Source of the DNA: Metellina segmentata | Taxonomy: Eukaryota > Arthropoda > Arachnida > Araneae > Tetragnathidae | DNA length: 64,000 bases | Reading direction: 5' to 3' | Assembly: GCA_947359465.1 (NCBI GenBank) | Contig: OX375879.1 | Span: 117,150,557-117,214,556, forward strand | Shown: positions 46,743-58,645 of the stretch, piece by piece | How positions within the stretch are numbered: the first letter of the stretch is position 1 | Layout of the letters: the number at the start of each line of letters is the position of its first letter | Made by a program: the position numbers and the translations under genes | Notes under the pieces: model-generated | Database searches by the model: none | Told to the model about the DNA's origin: nothing | The model's input: only the letters and a program-made list of their open reading frames with translations

Positions 46743-47211
46743 TTCAAAAGTAAAATGGAGATCGCGAACTAATGGCTTGGGAGCTAATGTCCGACATTCG
46801 TTAACAAAACAAAAACTGAGTTTATTGAAATTACTGAAGATACATCGAGATGCAGTTTCTTCTCGTGTGTCCTTTTCGTTCAGATTTTCTTCTGTCATCT
46901 ATTGGGAACCAAAGATAATTAACAAGATTCAACTTAAAGGTAAGGTAACGCAATTTAAATTAACGTCGTACTAGAGCAACACAACAGGCTTTTGCCGACG
47001 GTCCAGGATCAATCCTCTAAGGGAAAGATCCGACGACAACACCAAGTAATTTTGAACCACTTACAGATGACGAGATGAACTACGGTCAGATGACGAGGCA
47101 ACACCTGAGCTGGTACCCCGCTCCCCAAACTTCGCACCAACCCAATGTGAGGACTTTCGTCCACGACAGATTTAAGATACACCAGCTGCCTCTCCACCAT
47201 ATGCTTACAAA

Positions 47212-48469
47212 CAGGGTAGCAACAAAATCCTTGAAAAAAAGTCCAATGATATTTCCCTGATTTCCCTGATATTACAATTCATTTAATGTTGTGATCCGTG
47301 ATTGGCATCGATATACAGTATCCACACACTATTTTTAAATATTGAGGGTCAGAGAGGGTGAAAGGATAATTTTCCATATATATTTTGTATTTTTTCTCTA
47401 CAGTTATTTAAATTTTTATTGTAAGAGTTGGCAGTAGCAATTGAAAAATCTGGAGAGAAAAAAATGCAAAATATTTTGATTATGAACATTTTGCACCTGG
47501 CCCTACATTATCAAAATCAAATGCAAATATACATAACAAATTCTTCAAAAATGTAATTGCAAAATAAAAATATTAATTTAATACACAAAAATCATCATCA
47601 GTTACACAAATTTCAAGCTAGCCTCACGGCGACCAAGACGCTGCTGCCTTGGAAAAAATGGCTTTAGCTGTTTCGGCGGTTTTCGCGGTGTTCAAAAATT
47701 ATGACGCAAAGGTTCTTTATTCGAATTACAATTTCGGCGAATGCGATTTAGGCTATTCTCAAAAGCACTCGTAAACGTGCATCTCTAAATACGCCAAGCG
47801 ATAATGGTGGCCGTTTAACTTATCAAAATTTAACTGATTTCACTCTATATTAAAAAAAAAAGTTGCCGCCGTCGCAGGACTGTAAACTCCCGTTTTTCGC
47901 TCGATACTTAGATGGTTTCCCGAGAAAGTACGGATTAGAAAATTTACCAAATTGACACGGTTTGTTCAAAACAGGGAACAAGACAATGTTTTTTTTCCGA
48001 AGCGGCTATTAGTTTATGATTTATTAAGTGTCAAAATTGAAAAAACGAAATTTGTAACGCGAGTGAGCAAAAGACGTACACATTTTCAGTTTTCAGTCGT
48101 GATTTTTTTTTGGTAGAGTAACTCTAAACGTAAATTTTTGCAGCTCGTTGAGTTTTTAAGAAATTTCAATCTGGTTCCTGATAATATTTTTTTGAAAATC
48201 GGCACATTTTCGTAACATTTTTCTAAAACTGTCATATCTATATCTTATAACTATTAGTTTTTAAATGAGAAAATTTCCCAGTAAACCTTAGAATGTACTC
48301 TTTCTTACGGTACAATTATTTTTTAAATTGGTTAGTAAATAAATTCGAGTGTAAGTGAGTAGGGGGCAGAGCCCTCTAGTTTTGTAAAATTTGGGAATTT
48401 TCCCTGATTTTTCCAGAATTAAAAAGTTTCCTGAGAATTTCCTGATTTCCCGGTTCTGTTACCACTCTG
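47212..48469. mobile_element. Unassigned TIR family, copy 2 (enlarged)
   Basis: CAGGGTAGCAACAAAATCC and GGTTCTGTTACCACTCTG are inverted ends. Internal order matches 36694 and 54601. It is longer because a Helitron-like element (47844-48379) sits within it. Confidence 0.88.
47844..48379 (+). mobile_element. Helitron-like element nested in the TIR element
   Basis: Ends GTGAGTAGGGGGCAGAGCCC then TCTAG before T, a hairpin plus CTAG as in Helitrons. The start TCTATATTAAAAAAAAAA follows C rather than the usual A, so the 5' limit is less certain. Removing it restores the AAATTT...AAAATTT interior of the host element. Confidence 0.65.
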
Positions 48470-49265
48470 AATCACCATGTACTGACCCGGATTCGAACCA
48501 GGAACCTTCCGATCAAGAGGCTAACACCTTAACCACCAGACCGGTTGTTCGGCCCAACACGGGTGTGTGATTATCAGAGTTTGACAGAAAAGTGGACTTA
48601 ATCCATTCTAGTTCTGAACGCCTCATACGTTCATAAAAGTTGTTTCATTGGTCTGGGTAATAAAAGCATACCATCAGACGGATGGCAATGAATAGGAACG
48701 AATCCTTCAGATATGTCCCCTTTGACACAAACTCTTGCACACAAAGGGAAGGATAACAATTAGAAAAAGAAAATGCAAAACCGCGGGACGGAAATTCAGA
48801 TGGGCATTCATAGGATATCTCGAGTAACTCTAAAACAGTCGCCCGATTGTTTAAGCAAGACATTCTGTCATCCAGATTCGCTTTCGTTCGAGTTCACTTC
48901 CGAATTGTGTGCGTCGAGGTTCATCTGCCAACGCCATTGAATGCGGCGAAATGAATGGGGCAGAAGCATCCAAGAACTTAACAATAGATGAACCAAAGTT
49001 CCGCTTTTAATCTTATGATGCATCAACTGTTTGGTTATAGTTGCGCCAAAAAACAACGTCGTGAGATGGGGGAAAGAATTGTGACCCAATTCAGAAGGCG
49101 CTTTTGAACCCTCCTAGTGGTTCTCTCGACGCGGTATCTCGTTGATGGCGATATCTTTGCGGACGAGATATAACGACATCAACGAAAACTGACCCGATCT
49201 TGGATCTCGTCATCAACGAAAAATCGGCAATAACCTGTTGACCAGATGTCACGGGTTGGATGGCA

Positions 49266-49553
49266 GGTAGGTTGGTATTTGAGTTAACGTCGCACTAGAG
49301 CAACACAACGGGCTATTGACGACGGTCCGGGATCAATCCCCGGATAACAACACCACATCATTTAGGTAAGGTGAGGTAATTTGAATTAAAAGCGTACTAG
49401 AGCAACACAACGGGGAATTGACAACGGTCCGGGATCCATCTCCTAAGGGAAAGATACGAGGACAACACCACGGAATTTTTGAACCTCGGTGAGATGACGA
49501 GGCAACATCTGAGCTGGCACTCCACTATCCAAACTTCAACACCAACCCAGCCG
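49266..49553 (-). repeat. Two SINE tail-body fragments in series
   Basis: 49266-49353 is a tail scrap ending CCCCGGATAACAACACCAC. 49364-49553 is a head-less body ending CACCAACCCAGCC. Confidence 0.85.
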
Positions 49554-49868
49554 ACCCACCAGTCTGGTGGTTAAGGCCCCTAGATCGGAAGGTTCCTGGT
49601 TCGAATCCAGGTCAGTGCATGGTTATTTGTAAGCGTATGGAGGAGAGGAGGCTGGTGCATCTTAAATATGTCGTGGCCGAAAGTCGTGGCGTTGGGTTGG
49701 TGTGGAAGTTTGGATAGTTGGGTGCCAGCTCAGATGTTGTCTCATCATCTCACCGAAGTTTAAAATGACGTGGTGTTGTCCTCGGATCTTTCTCTTAGTA
49801 GATTGATCTCGGCCGTCGTCAATAACCCGTTGTGTTGCCCTAGTACGACGTTAATTAAAAATTACCAA
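49554..49868 (+). repeat. SINE, head A variant
   Basis: The head ACCAGTCTGGTGGTTAAGG lacks the GTGTTAGCCT part. B box GGTTCGAATCCAGG, body and TTAATTAAAAATTACC tail are present. It abuts an opposite-strand copy. Confidence 0.9.
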
Positions 49869-49888
49869 AAAATTATGCCAAAGTGTTT

Positions 49889-50098
49889 AGAACCGGGGTC
49901 AGATGACGAGGCAATGTCTGAGTTCGCATCCCACTCTCGAAGCTTGCACACAAAGCCAACGTGAGGACATTTGAGACCAAGGGGAACTTGACGTGCACCA
50001 GTCCCCACCCCCCATTTTACACGACGGTCTTTGTACGGATTCAAATTCGTAACCCTCCGGCTGCTATTCCGTTACTCTTCAAACCGACCAACCGCGGT
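49889..50098 (-). repeat. SINE, head B, tail missing
   Basis: Minus-strand head GGACCGCGGTTGGTCGGTTT with AATTTGAATCCGTAC in the B-box position and half of the body. Confidence 0.82.
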
Positions 50099-52009
50099 CC
50101 GTCACGGGTTAGAGGCATAGAGGAGAGATTAGAGGACACGCAGGGAAGAAGAGAGAGTCATTGATATTCTAATGAAATATACGGATCATGTGGGTGTAGT
50201 TGCTGTCTTAAGATCCCTTGAAGGTCAATCAAAAATCAATGTAGCCCATTGGTAGTCAAATTGCTGATTAGTGTTTCGATTACGGTGTGTGGAGAGGCCC
50301 CTTTACCAATCACAGCGTTCGAAATCATTGATGGTCTGCTAGTCCGAGACCACTAAAAGTACGATCGGACCAGAAGATTAAAAATCTAGTTGGTCCGCGG
50401 GACCAGTAGCTATGAGAAAGCGAGTGCACGTGTTTTCTTTTAAAATAAGTTTCAAACTCCTTAACCTTACTTTTGGCAAACTGTCAGAATTTATCCGTCA
50501 CGGGACCGAGAATTTGGAAGTTCGTATCAGCGTATACTGGAGTCGTTTCTGGTGTCTGCCTCCAAATCGTAAACACAACAATCGGCACCTGTTGAAGCAT
50601 TGTCCGTGGACGATTGGCAGGTCCCAAAGGGAAGTGCGCTGCAGAGCATTTACTTGACCACGTGGTTTGCCACACTGTGCTTTTGCGATGACTGTCGCGT
50701 CCGATTTCAAAGAGTGCGGCAATTAGAATTCCTTAAGTCGTGTTCACATGATGCGCTTAAAACGTGCGTTTGGCGAGGCCAGCGAGGTCCCGCTCTTCAA
50801 GGTCGCAAAGATAGAAACTTGAATTAGAGGAATAAAAAAACATAATTTAATGGCGGGACCTCGCAAGGCTCGCCAAACGCACGTTGAAACTCCTCATTTG
50901 AAGGTGGCCTTGAAGCTAATAAAAAATATTTCTACAATTTGACAGAATTTTTTGAAGCAAAGTAAAATTTCGATCGCTAAAGGCGAGTGAAATTTTTGTG
51001 CATGAATTAATACGCTTATTAACTAAATTAATTTATTCTCTGAGGAGCGGACCAGCGGTGATGGCAGCGGACAAGTATATTTTCGCATACACTGGTCCTT
51101 GGGAGCAGTCACTTTTATTTTTCTCTTCAAACGCTGCAATCAATAATTTAGGATTCTTCCTTTCTCCCACAACCTCGTAACATATCTTCAAACGGAGTGA
51201 CTGGAAGAAATAACACGAAGCTTCGGACACATACACCGCTATTTCATTTTAAGGTCGATTGACTTCAGGTTGCCTTACAGAAAAATCCGTGTAAACCCTT
51301 CATAGAGTTATTGTGGCAGTTAAGAAAGGGACTCCGAACACAGCAAACCCAAGTCATGATACAGCCCCATAATTCCATACAAGCACAAAAATATAAACCT
51401 GAGAAAAGAAAAAATCAATAACGACCCGCATCGGGAAGATGATTAAAAATCCTTCAAACGTGTAAGAACCTCGCAAATTAATGCAATTAATCACCGGCCC
51501 ATTAACCGCTTTTTTCCCTCACGCCCATCCCCATAAAGCATAAATAACACCCAATCGAAGTTAATCACTTTATTGAATTTTCATAAAACCGAGGGAAGTT
51601 TGGTTGCCTCGTTTGAGCAATTACAATTTGTTTATGGGGGCGCGATTTCGATTTCGTATTAGCCGAGCCGAACGCCCTGGTGTTAAGTGATCAATAGGAC
51701 GTGAAATATAGGGAATTCCGTCGGCGTTCCCTCTAATGGAGCCGGAGTTCCGCCTTTGCGCGTTAAATCGCATAATGCCGGTCATTCTACAACGCGGTCT
51801 TGAGGATGCTATTAGGTCCTTCTTATCGCAGCTCCGGGATGGATGGCGACGAATAAAGATGACTTTTATGGGAGTTTAAAGGAGTGCGATTTTCTTGAAA
51901 TATTAGTGGGGAACAGATACTTCGTGGCGGCGAAACAGATTCATCACATTCAATAGAGTTTCTATTTGAAACATCGTCATCTGACCGAGGTTCAAAGTTA
52001 CTCGTCACG
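50099..52009. other. Unassigned sequence around a small MITE
   Basis: No gene recognised. 50450-50700 and 51480-51800 are GC-richer, non-repetitive blocks; the latter has AATTAATCACC, GTTAATCAC and TTTATGGG homeodomain-like cores. The MITE at 50737-50910 is separate. Confidence 0.4.
50737..50910. mobile_element. Small hAT-like MITE (copy 2)
   Basis: GTGTTCACATGATGCGCTTA and the right end TTGAAACTCCTCATTTGAAG are degraded inverted repeats. GTGCGTTTGGCGAGGC and GCCTCGCCAAACGCAC-like blocks form an inner pair. The interior matches 20349-20523. Confidence 0.75.
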
Positions 52010-52190
52010 CTTGAGCAACACAACGGGCTATTGTGAAGTTCCGGGATAAACCCCCAAAATGGACAAATAAAAGGACAACACCAAGTAATTTTGAACCACG
52101 ATCAAATGATGACCTGGCACCCCACTGTCCAAACTTCCATACCAGGTCAGTGTTAGAACATGACAGATTTAACCTTCACCTTGCGGCAGG
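52010..52190 (-). repeat. SINE fragment
   Basis: GAGCAACACAACGGGCTATT, CACCAAGTAATTTTGAACC and CCCCACTGTCCAAACTTCC on the minus strand, preceded by a plus-strand scrap (CGTCATCTGACCGAGGTTC) at 51974. Confidence 0.8.
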
Positions 52191-52584
52191 TAAACAATTG
52201 TTACCACTAAAATTTAGTTTACACCAGCGGCATGGTATAGATCTGTGTACAGTGGATGTTATCCCCCTTTTAAGTAACCGCTGGCATCGATCACCATTTA
52301 CGAGATTTCAGCGACTGGCCTTCTAGAGTGTCCATCCTTTTGTTCGGTGCCTTCTACCCTGCCAACCGTGACGCGTGAAACGCTTTGGGAACAGCAGAAA
52401 CTCGCTCCGGTGATATCTCTTCTCAAGCCACACAATACTATGAAAGGAAAGTGTTAGTCGTAAATGCCACTGACGACCCTGCCCCTCAAGTTTGGTAATT
52501 AGGTAAGGGGGCCCGGAGAGTCAAGCCAAAAAGCCGTTCTGTGAGACGATTGAAATAATCTTACCGCCGCAGAGTAAAGGTTAA
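52191..52584. other. Unassigned sequence
   Basis: No gene or repeat recognised. Confidence 0.45.
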
Positions 52585-52684
52585 TGTGCACCAGCCTCCT
52601 TTGTACACGAGGGTCTTTTGTTGGATTCGAACTTGAAACCTTCCGGTTCCAAATCCGTTACTCTTCTAACCTGGCTACCGCCTT
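52585..52684 (-). repeat. SINE head-B region only
   Basis: GGCGGTAGCCAGGTTAGAAG head and CAAGTTCGAATCCAACA B box on the minus strand. The body is absent apart from GTGCACCAGCC. Confidence 0.78.
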
Positions 52685-53050
52685 TTCTCGAACAGTCCAA
52701 ACTGTCAGGTAAAAGAACGTTACTTGGTGGTTGCACGGCACGGTCTCGTTCAGAAATTTCAGTTCAGTGGAGATTAAAAAAAGCGTCTGTATCTTCCACG
52801 GTCGAAGACAAGGTGCGGTGGATGTGTAAAAATAATATCTTAAAAATAAGGGATGCGACGTCCAATAATAGCGAGATGCCAAGCTTCGCAGCCATTCAGC
52901 ATTTTCCCCCGAGATGAAAAATTGAATGAAGGAATGTACCTTGCACTTCAGCTGTTTGAGTAGTCGTGGAGGGAGGAGAACCGAAACAGACACCTGGCGC
53001 TCGTGATTCTTGTAGAAACAAAGAACGAAATGGCTGCGTTAAATACACTT
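52685..53050. other. Unassigned sequence
   Basis: Short frames on both strands without recognisable domains. Confidence 0.45.
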
Positions 53051-53245
53051 CACTACAATAATGGACCGGACGCCAGCGGATTTGCATAAAATCCGACCAC
53101 TTGTTGGGGGTGTTTTTTGTGGTATGGCCTAGGACCTTTGCTAGGACTCCTGCTAAATTGAAATCCGACGCCTTAATGAACATTTTGGGCAATCAGGTTC
53201 TTCCTACACTCTAGCAATTTTATGGAATGGATGATTGCTACGTTC
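53051..53245 (+). pseudogene. Tc1-like family 1 terminal fragment
   Basis: TIR CACTACAATAATGGACCGGA, then sequence parallel to 9289 (GTTTTTTGTGGTATGGCCTA, CATTTTGGGCAATCAGGTTC). It stops before the catalytic Glu region. Confidence 0.88.
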
Positions 53246-53280
53246 AATTAAAATATTTGATAGTATACTCATCTTGAAGA

Positions 53281-53575
53281 TCGTCATCTGACCGTGATAC
53301 ATCGTAGCTATTCTTTTAGTTGATCCCGGTCCGTCGCCAATATCCCGTTGTGTTGCTCCAGTGCGATGTTAATTGAAATACCTACCTACCTTGAGCTTGA
53401 TGATTAGAATTGTAGTGAATTAACGTGGCATTTGAGTAACGTAAAGGGCTATTAGTGACATTTAGAGATGAAACCCCGAAGGGAAAGATCCGAGGACAGC
53501 ACCACGCAATTTTGAAGCACTGTCAAATGACGAGGTCGACACCTGAGCTGGAACCCCACTCTCCAACCCTAATGT
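53281..53575. repeat. Two opposed SINE fragments
   Basis: 53281-53396 is a plus-strand tail (GTCGCCAATATCCCGTTGTG, TACCTACCTACC). 53412-53575 is a minus-strand body without a head. Confidence 0.82.
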
Positions 53576-53588
53576 GGAGATGTGTGGA

Positions 53589-53922
53589 TTGGTAATTTGG
53601 TAATTTTAGTTAACGTCGTACTAGAGCAACACAACGGGCTATTGACGACAGTCCGGGATCAGTCCCTTAAGGGAAAGATCCGAGGACAACACTTCGTAAT
53701 TTTGAACCACGGTCAGATGACGAAGCAACACCTGAGCTGGCACCCCACTCTCCAAACTTCCACGCCAACCCAACGTGAGGACTTTCGGCCACGACAGATT
53801 TAAGGTGCACCAGCCGCCTCTACACCATACGTTTACAAACATCCATGCCCGAACCCGGATTCGAACCAGGAACCTTCCAATCTAGAGGCTAACACCTTAA
53901 CCACTATACCGGTTGGTCGACA
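53589..53922 (-). repeat. SINE, head A, full length with exact TSD
   Basis: Perfect 13-bp duplication GGAGATGTGTGGA at 53576-53588 and 53923-53935 defines a 334-bp element from the TTGGTAATTTGG tail to the ACCGGTTGGTCGACA head end. Confidence 0.97.
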
Positions 53923-53935
53923 GGAGATGTGTGGA

Positions 53936-54600
53936 AGATACTACCATATGTCCAGTATAAAGTGAACACATGATTTGGACCGAATTTGACGAAACGGAAC
54001 TTTCATATAAAAGCAATAGCTAAGAACAATAGGATCCCAGTAAATAAAAAAAAAATACACAACCGAGCAAAACTCAGAATAAAAAACCTTAAGTGATGTT
54101 TACTGTTCAAGTTACTTGGATGGCAGGTTGACAATTTTCAGGCTCTACCTCAAACGAGGTATTGTATGCAACAGGTGATAAATGAGAAGTCAATCCGGTT
54201 CTTGCTGAGGTTGGCGCGGAAGCTTATATAAGCATTGAATACACAACAACACCATCAGTTTCAAACTTTCTTACTCTAAGCAACAGGTGGATGCAAATAC
54301 CCGCACAAGACTGCGTGGGGTTCCAACAAGCGAAACAGGACATTAAAAAGTTATTGCGACATTGAAAAAAGGATAAAATACAGGATATTTCTAAAGAAAC
54401 AATCCATTTTGATGATGTTTACTCGACGCATGATTGGTGCTTGGCTCAGCTTGGCCAAATATGTCTCTTGCGACATAACATCCAACAACACCAACTATTT
54501 CTGCGAAGCATTTACTGCCTATTTTTGTGAAACTAATAAATAAAACAAATGACAACAAACATAAATAAAAATTCCACCCCGTCAAATTACAAAGTTTAAT
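53936..54600. other. Unassigned; includes one dispersed repeat copy
   Basis: A minus-strand copy of the ATGTCGCAAGAGACATATTT repeat covers about 54420-54480. No gene. Confidence 0.5.
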
Positions 54601-55288
54601 CAGAGTGGCAACAAAATCCTCGAAAAAATGTTCCCTGGTTTCACAATTCCTTTAATAAATGCTGTGATACGTAATTGGTATCAAACTACAGTATCCGCAC
54701 ATTTCTAAATATTTAGAGTCAGATGGGGTAAAAGGATAATTCTCCACAAATATTTTGTATTTTATCTCTTCACAGATATTTTAATTCTTATTGTAAGGGT
54801 TGGAACCCTTAATGGAACTCTTACAATAGCAACTGAAAAAACTGGTGAAAAAATAAAAAAATATTTTGATTTTGAACTTACTACATCTGACCCTACGTTA
54901 TCATACTATACATCGAAATCAAATGCAAACATACAAAAAAGTTCTGCAAAAATGTAATCGCAAGCAAAAAAATAATAATTTAATGTGCAAAAAAACATAA
55001 TTTGTTACACAAATTTCAAATTGTGTAACACAAGTTGTAACGCCGGTCTCACGGCGACCAAGACGCCGTGGCCTTGAAAAAATAGGTCGGCGGTTTACGT
55101 GCTGTTCAAACATTACGACGCTAGTGCTATTCAAATTGCATAATGGTTGTCGTTTAAATTATTAAAATTACCCTGATTTTTTGTGAAATTTGTAAAGTTT
55201 TCCAGAGATTTCCCAGATTTTTCCAGAGTTTAAAAGTTCTCTGAGAATTCCCTGATTTCCCGGTTTTCTAGGTTCTGTTACCACTCTG
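54601..55288. mobile_element. Unassigned TIR family, copy 3 (best ends)
   Basis: CAGAGTGGCAACAAAATCC and GGTTCTGTTACCACTCTG are inverted repeats. TTAAT stands on both outer sides (54596-54600 and 55289-55293), a candidate 5-bp target duplication not reproduced at the other copies. No coding region. Confidence 0.88.
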
Positions 55289-55299
55289 TTAATGGTAGC

Positions 55300-55390
55300 G
55301 AATAAAACCTTTTCGCGACATCAGATGTAATCTTAGCCACTGCTGCTTTGATCCGCTCCTCAAGCTCAATAGTGCTGTCAATCTCAATTT
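55300..55390 (-). pseudogene. Mariner-like transposase C-terminal scrap
   Basis: The minus strand reads STIELEERIKAAVAKITSDV then AKRFYSLPL, resembling the C-terminal ELEERI...A segment of mariner-type transposases. Too short to place within a family. Confidence 0.45.
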
Positions 55391-55611
55391 AATACACCTG
55401 TTTTCAACAAATCCTTATAAAATAAATCTAGTGATAAAATCATGATTGGAGGTGATTTCCGGAATTTTTCAGCAAACTCTTGACTTACCTCATCGTAGAT
55501 TAAACCTCACAGACGAGCTTAAACAAGTGGTATTCTTTCTCGGTTGTCAGCACTATTCATAAAACAGAGGAGAAAATGAGCATTCAGTTTATTTTTACAA
55601 CAGTGGTACTA

Positions 55612-55862
55612 AGGTATTTTAATAAACGCCACACTGGAGCCACTCGGTGGACTATTGGCGACGGTCCGGGATTAAACCCCCAAAGGAAGGATCCGAGGAC
55701 AACACGTTATTTTTAACAACAGTTCGATAACGAGAACCCACATAAGCTATCAACCCACTCTCCAAACATCCACACCATGCCAACATGAGGGCATTTGAAG
55801 CCATGACAGATTTAACGTGCACTAGCCACCTTTGTACAAGATGGTCTTTGGTTGGATTGAAA
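55612..55862 (-). repeat. SINE, diverged, head B partly kept
   Basis: Minus-strand landmarks CATGACAGATTTAACGTGCA and GATGGTCTTTGGTTGGATT are head-B linker sequence. The tRNA-like part is lost. Confidence 0.85.
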
Positions 55863-56145
55863 AGTATCGTTGTTATAGAAACACAATAAATAAACATGGG
55901 AAGAGATACCTATGAAAACTTTTGTCTCGATGAGAAATAATAAACACAAAACGTTTAGACCATAATGCATAAAATAATCCAAAATGAAGAATAAAAATCT
56001 AAATAATTTTATACCAAATCTTTCCTAAATTTTTAAAGACTGAAATATTATGGTTTTCGTAACATCAATAACGAAGGAATTATAAATAGAGCAAGTTTTC
56101 TAAATAGCAGGTCTGGATTCAACTGATCCTAGTTAGAAATACTTT

Positions 56146-56411
56146 TTTTTTCTTCTAATGGCGGGCACATTTGACCTAAGTCATTGGCCATTACAAGGCC
56201 GGAAGTGATGGCCACTTGTGAAGGAGCACCCAGTGGGAGGACCATCATTGCTCCTAACAATTTATACTTCGTAATTTTGAACCATGTTCAGATGACGAAG
56301 CAACACCTGAGCTGGTATATGCTTACAAACATCCATGCCCGAACCCGGATTCGAACCGGGGACCTTCCGATCTAGAGGCTAACACCTTAACCACTATACC
56401 GGTTGGTCGGC
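56146..56411 (-). repeat. Chimeric SINE insertion with 15-bp TSD
   Basis: Exact duplication AGTTAGAAATACTTT (56131-56145, 56412-56426). On the minus strand the insert starts with a good head A (GGTATAGTGGTTAAGGTGTT, B box GGTTCGAATCCGGG). It keeps only a short, internally deleted piece of body (to TTCAAAATTACGAAG), then changes to unrelated sequence (GGTCCTCCCACTGGGTGCTC, CCTTGTAATGGCCAATGACT) and ends in an A-rich tail. One duplication around both parts means they inserted as a single RNA-derived unit. Confidence 0.9.
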
Positions 56412-56426
56412 AGTTAGAAATACTTT

Positions 56427-58387
56427 CCTTCCGAAATTAAAGCAGTCAATTAACCAACAGCTAGCAAATCTCTGCAATTCGTTTTTGTAGAAACACATTA
56501 CCCGAAGATGAAACAATTATCTGTGATTCCTATACAATATTTGAATCGTTAATTTCTGTTACTTTGATCGAGCTGTCAAAGAAACACAGATGCTAATGCA
56601 AATCTTGTCTTCAGATGTCCACTCAATTTACTCAACCCTATACAGACCATAAGGACAAATCAACCAGAACACTCAAATATACCCAAACCCAGTCCAGAAA
56701 GCAAATGATGCTCAACAAGAGCCTCGGAAAATTACAATCAGTAGTAAATAAGCTTCTTCCCCAAAAATTAGCATCGTCCAATTAACGGTTTCTGGGAAGC
56801 GAATGAAGTCATTAAAGACATGAAGCGATCACTGTGACTTATTGGGGGTATCAAAGTTCTTATCTTGCTGAAGCGTAATGGTCTTCCATAAGCAGCCCAT
56901 CTAAATATTCAGTCGATTAGATGGGAGATAAAAATTTTCGATTCGATTGGTTTAACTGTGACCGGCTAAATCAAATTATGTTGGCGATGTTTTTTCATAA
57001 ACAAGTCTGTTTTGGAACTTGAGCCATTCTACCAAACAATCCAATCTATTGATGATGATTCAATTACTCGCTTTGGCAACTAAGCTTTTTGAAGTCGTGT
57101 TGCAAATTTACATTTACGAATTGGGAAGTAGAATGCTAGGTAGGTATTTAATTACCGTCGTACTTTAGCAACAAAACGGACTATTGACAACCCGAAGGAA
57201 AGTGAAACACACAGTAGTGCAAAACTTAGGGAACATCAGCAAATGCAAAATTAAACGAAACAGCCTGTGGCGGTTTTTTAAACCAAGTATGTTATGTAGA
57301 AATCTTGAAGTTTCTGTAGACCAGTAAGTAGTCTCGGATTAGTAACCTGAAGATAAAGTCATGTACGTGGGGGCTGGTGCCCGTTAAAATTCCCGTGGCC
57401 TCAAATAATAATAGTTAAAAAATGGTTCAAGAAAATGTTTCTCGAAATTTTTTTTTGATACATTATAAAACTAAAACTAAAAATTATTTATATGGGAATT
57501 AAAAATATTTGACAACATTTCAAAATCAAGCCGCGAGGTTAAACAGATGTTACACAATTTAAACGATTTCATCATCCGTAAGGTAAACGGTTTCATCATC
57601 CATCAGCATGACGCGTTACGCTATTGCAAATCGCTGGATCCTGTAAACTAAAGCATGAGTTATAATTATTCGCAGAGGGTATAACAAAGCTGGATAGAGT
57701 CACTCAAACACTTCCCAAAAAGCTATATCTTTAAGAACTTGGAAGTCTTTAGAAGTGAAAGTATTGCTTTAAGGATTCGCTTCAGTCTTTAATGCCATTA
57801 CCATGTCCTTCAATACATTTGTCTTCAACTGCAAAAACAACAAGAATCTCGGCTGAACTCTGACGATAAATCCGATATATAAACAGATTACAAACCACGA
57901 ATTACAGATGCACAAGCATGAGAGCGAGATATGCAATGGAATGTATATCAATAGCGACCTGGGCTCTTTTGGGAGACATAGCGAAAAAATTACAGCAAAT
58001 ACATAAGGCAAGCACAAAGAAAGACAAAGAAAAGCGATATCACGGAATTTATGAATTATTCCGCATCGCGAATTTCCCAAAGGACTTCAAGCGACTAATG
58101 CAACGTCTCATGAATCCAGTTTTTCCTGATTAATCAATTGGATATATATATATATATATATCAAACCACAGCTTTCACAGTCAAATTGTGGACAGCATTT
58201 TGAAAACTCTTCCCTCTATGTCAAAATACAATACTGTGCAGAATCCAGGGGAATCGGAATGTTAATTAAAAAAAACCGGATTCGATCGTTTTTACTAAAA
58301 AAAAAACATATCTTTACCATCAGCACAAGTGATCACAGCTCGTGTTTTTGAATAGTACAGTCAGTGTGTCTGTGTACAGTTTAGAGG
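56427..58387. other. Mostly unassigned AT-rich sequence
   Basis: SINE scraps at 57136-57200 (minus tail) and 57340-57412 (plus linker). An (AT)n run lies at 58142-58160. The overlapping frames at 57769-58133 have no recognisable domain. Confidence 0.5.
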
Positions 58388-58645
58388 TCGTTTAGAAAAT
58401 TAACGGATTAGCAACAGCAGAGCTGTGAGTAATAAACTCGATCCAACCATGTATGCGATCGTGAACGTGAAGGCGTTAAATCTTTCGTGGCACAAATGCC
58501 CTCAGTTTAGAGAGCGCAGTGCCAGCTCATATGTTGATCTCGTCATCTGATGGGCGAGGTTCTCGTTCAAAATTACGAGTTATCATCGGGATCGATCCCG
58601 GACTGTCGCCAATAACCCGTTGTTTAGCTACAATATATTTAATTC
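58388..58645 (+). repeat. SINE, degraded head B
   Basis: AACGGATTAGCAACAGCAGA, then GGCGTTAAATCTTTCGTGGC, CTCGTCATCTGATGGGCGAG (with a small duplication) and CGCCAATAACCCGTTG. Confidence 0.8.

Larger units (their letters stand above)
46938..48552 (-). repeat. SINE, head A variant, split by a 1.26-kb insertion
   Basis: Body 46938-47211 and head 48470-48552 (B box GGTTCGAATCCGGGTCAGT, TCTGGTGGTTAAGGTGTTAG on the minus strand) are one SINE. The break TATGCTTACAAA / AATCACCATG falls between the head and body. The insertion at 47212-48469 is a TIR element. Confidence 0.88.

Noticed and set aside
46396..46974. 192-codon plus-strand frame, the longest non-minisatellite frame
   Set aside because: It crosses a minus-strand SINE (46578-46742) and the start of another, in the antisense direction; flanking residues show no domain.
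50412..50827. Overlapping frames on both strands in a GC-richer block
   Set aside because: No splice sites, domains or codon bias favouring one frame; left as unassigned.
54593..55293. piggyBac assignment from TTAA next to both ends
   Set aside because: Bases between TTAA and the terminal repeat differ on the two sides, ends do not start CCC, and other copies lack TTAA at matching positions.
57769..58133. Overlapping 103- and 71-codon frames
   Set aside because: No recognisable domain and no splice or promoter signals; composition is like the flanks.
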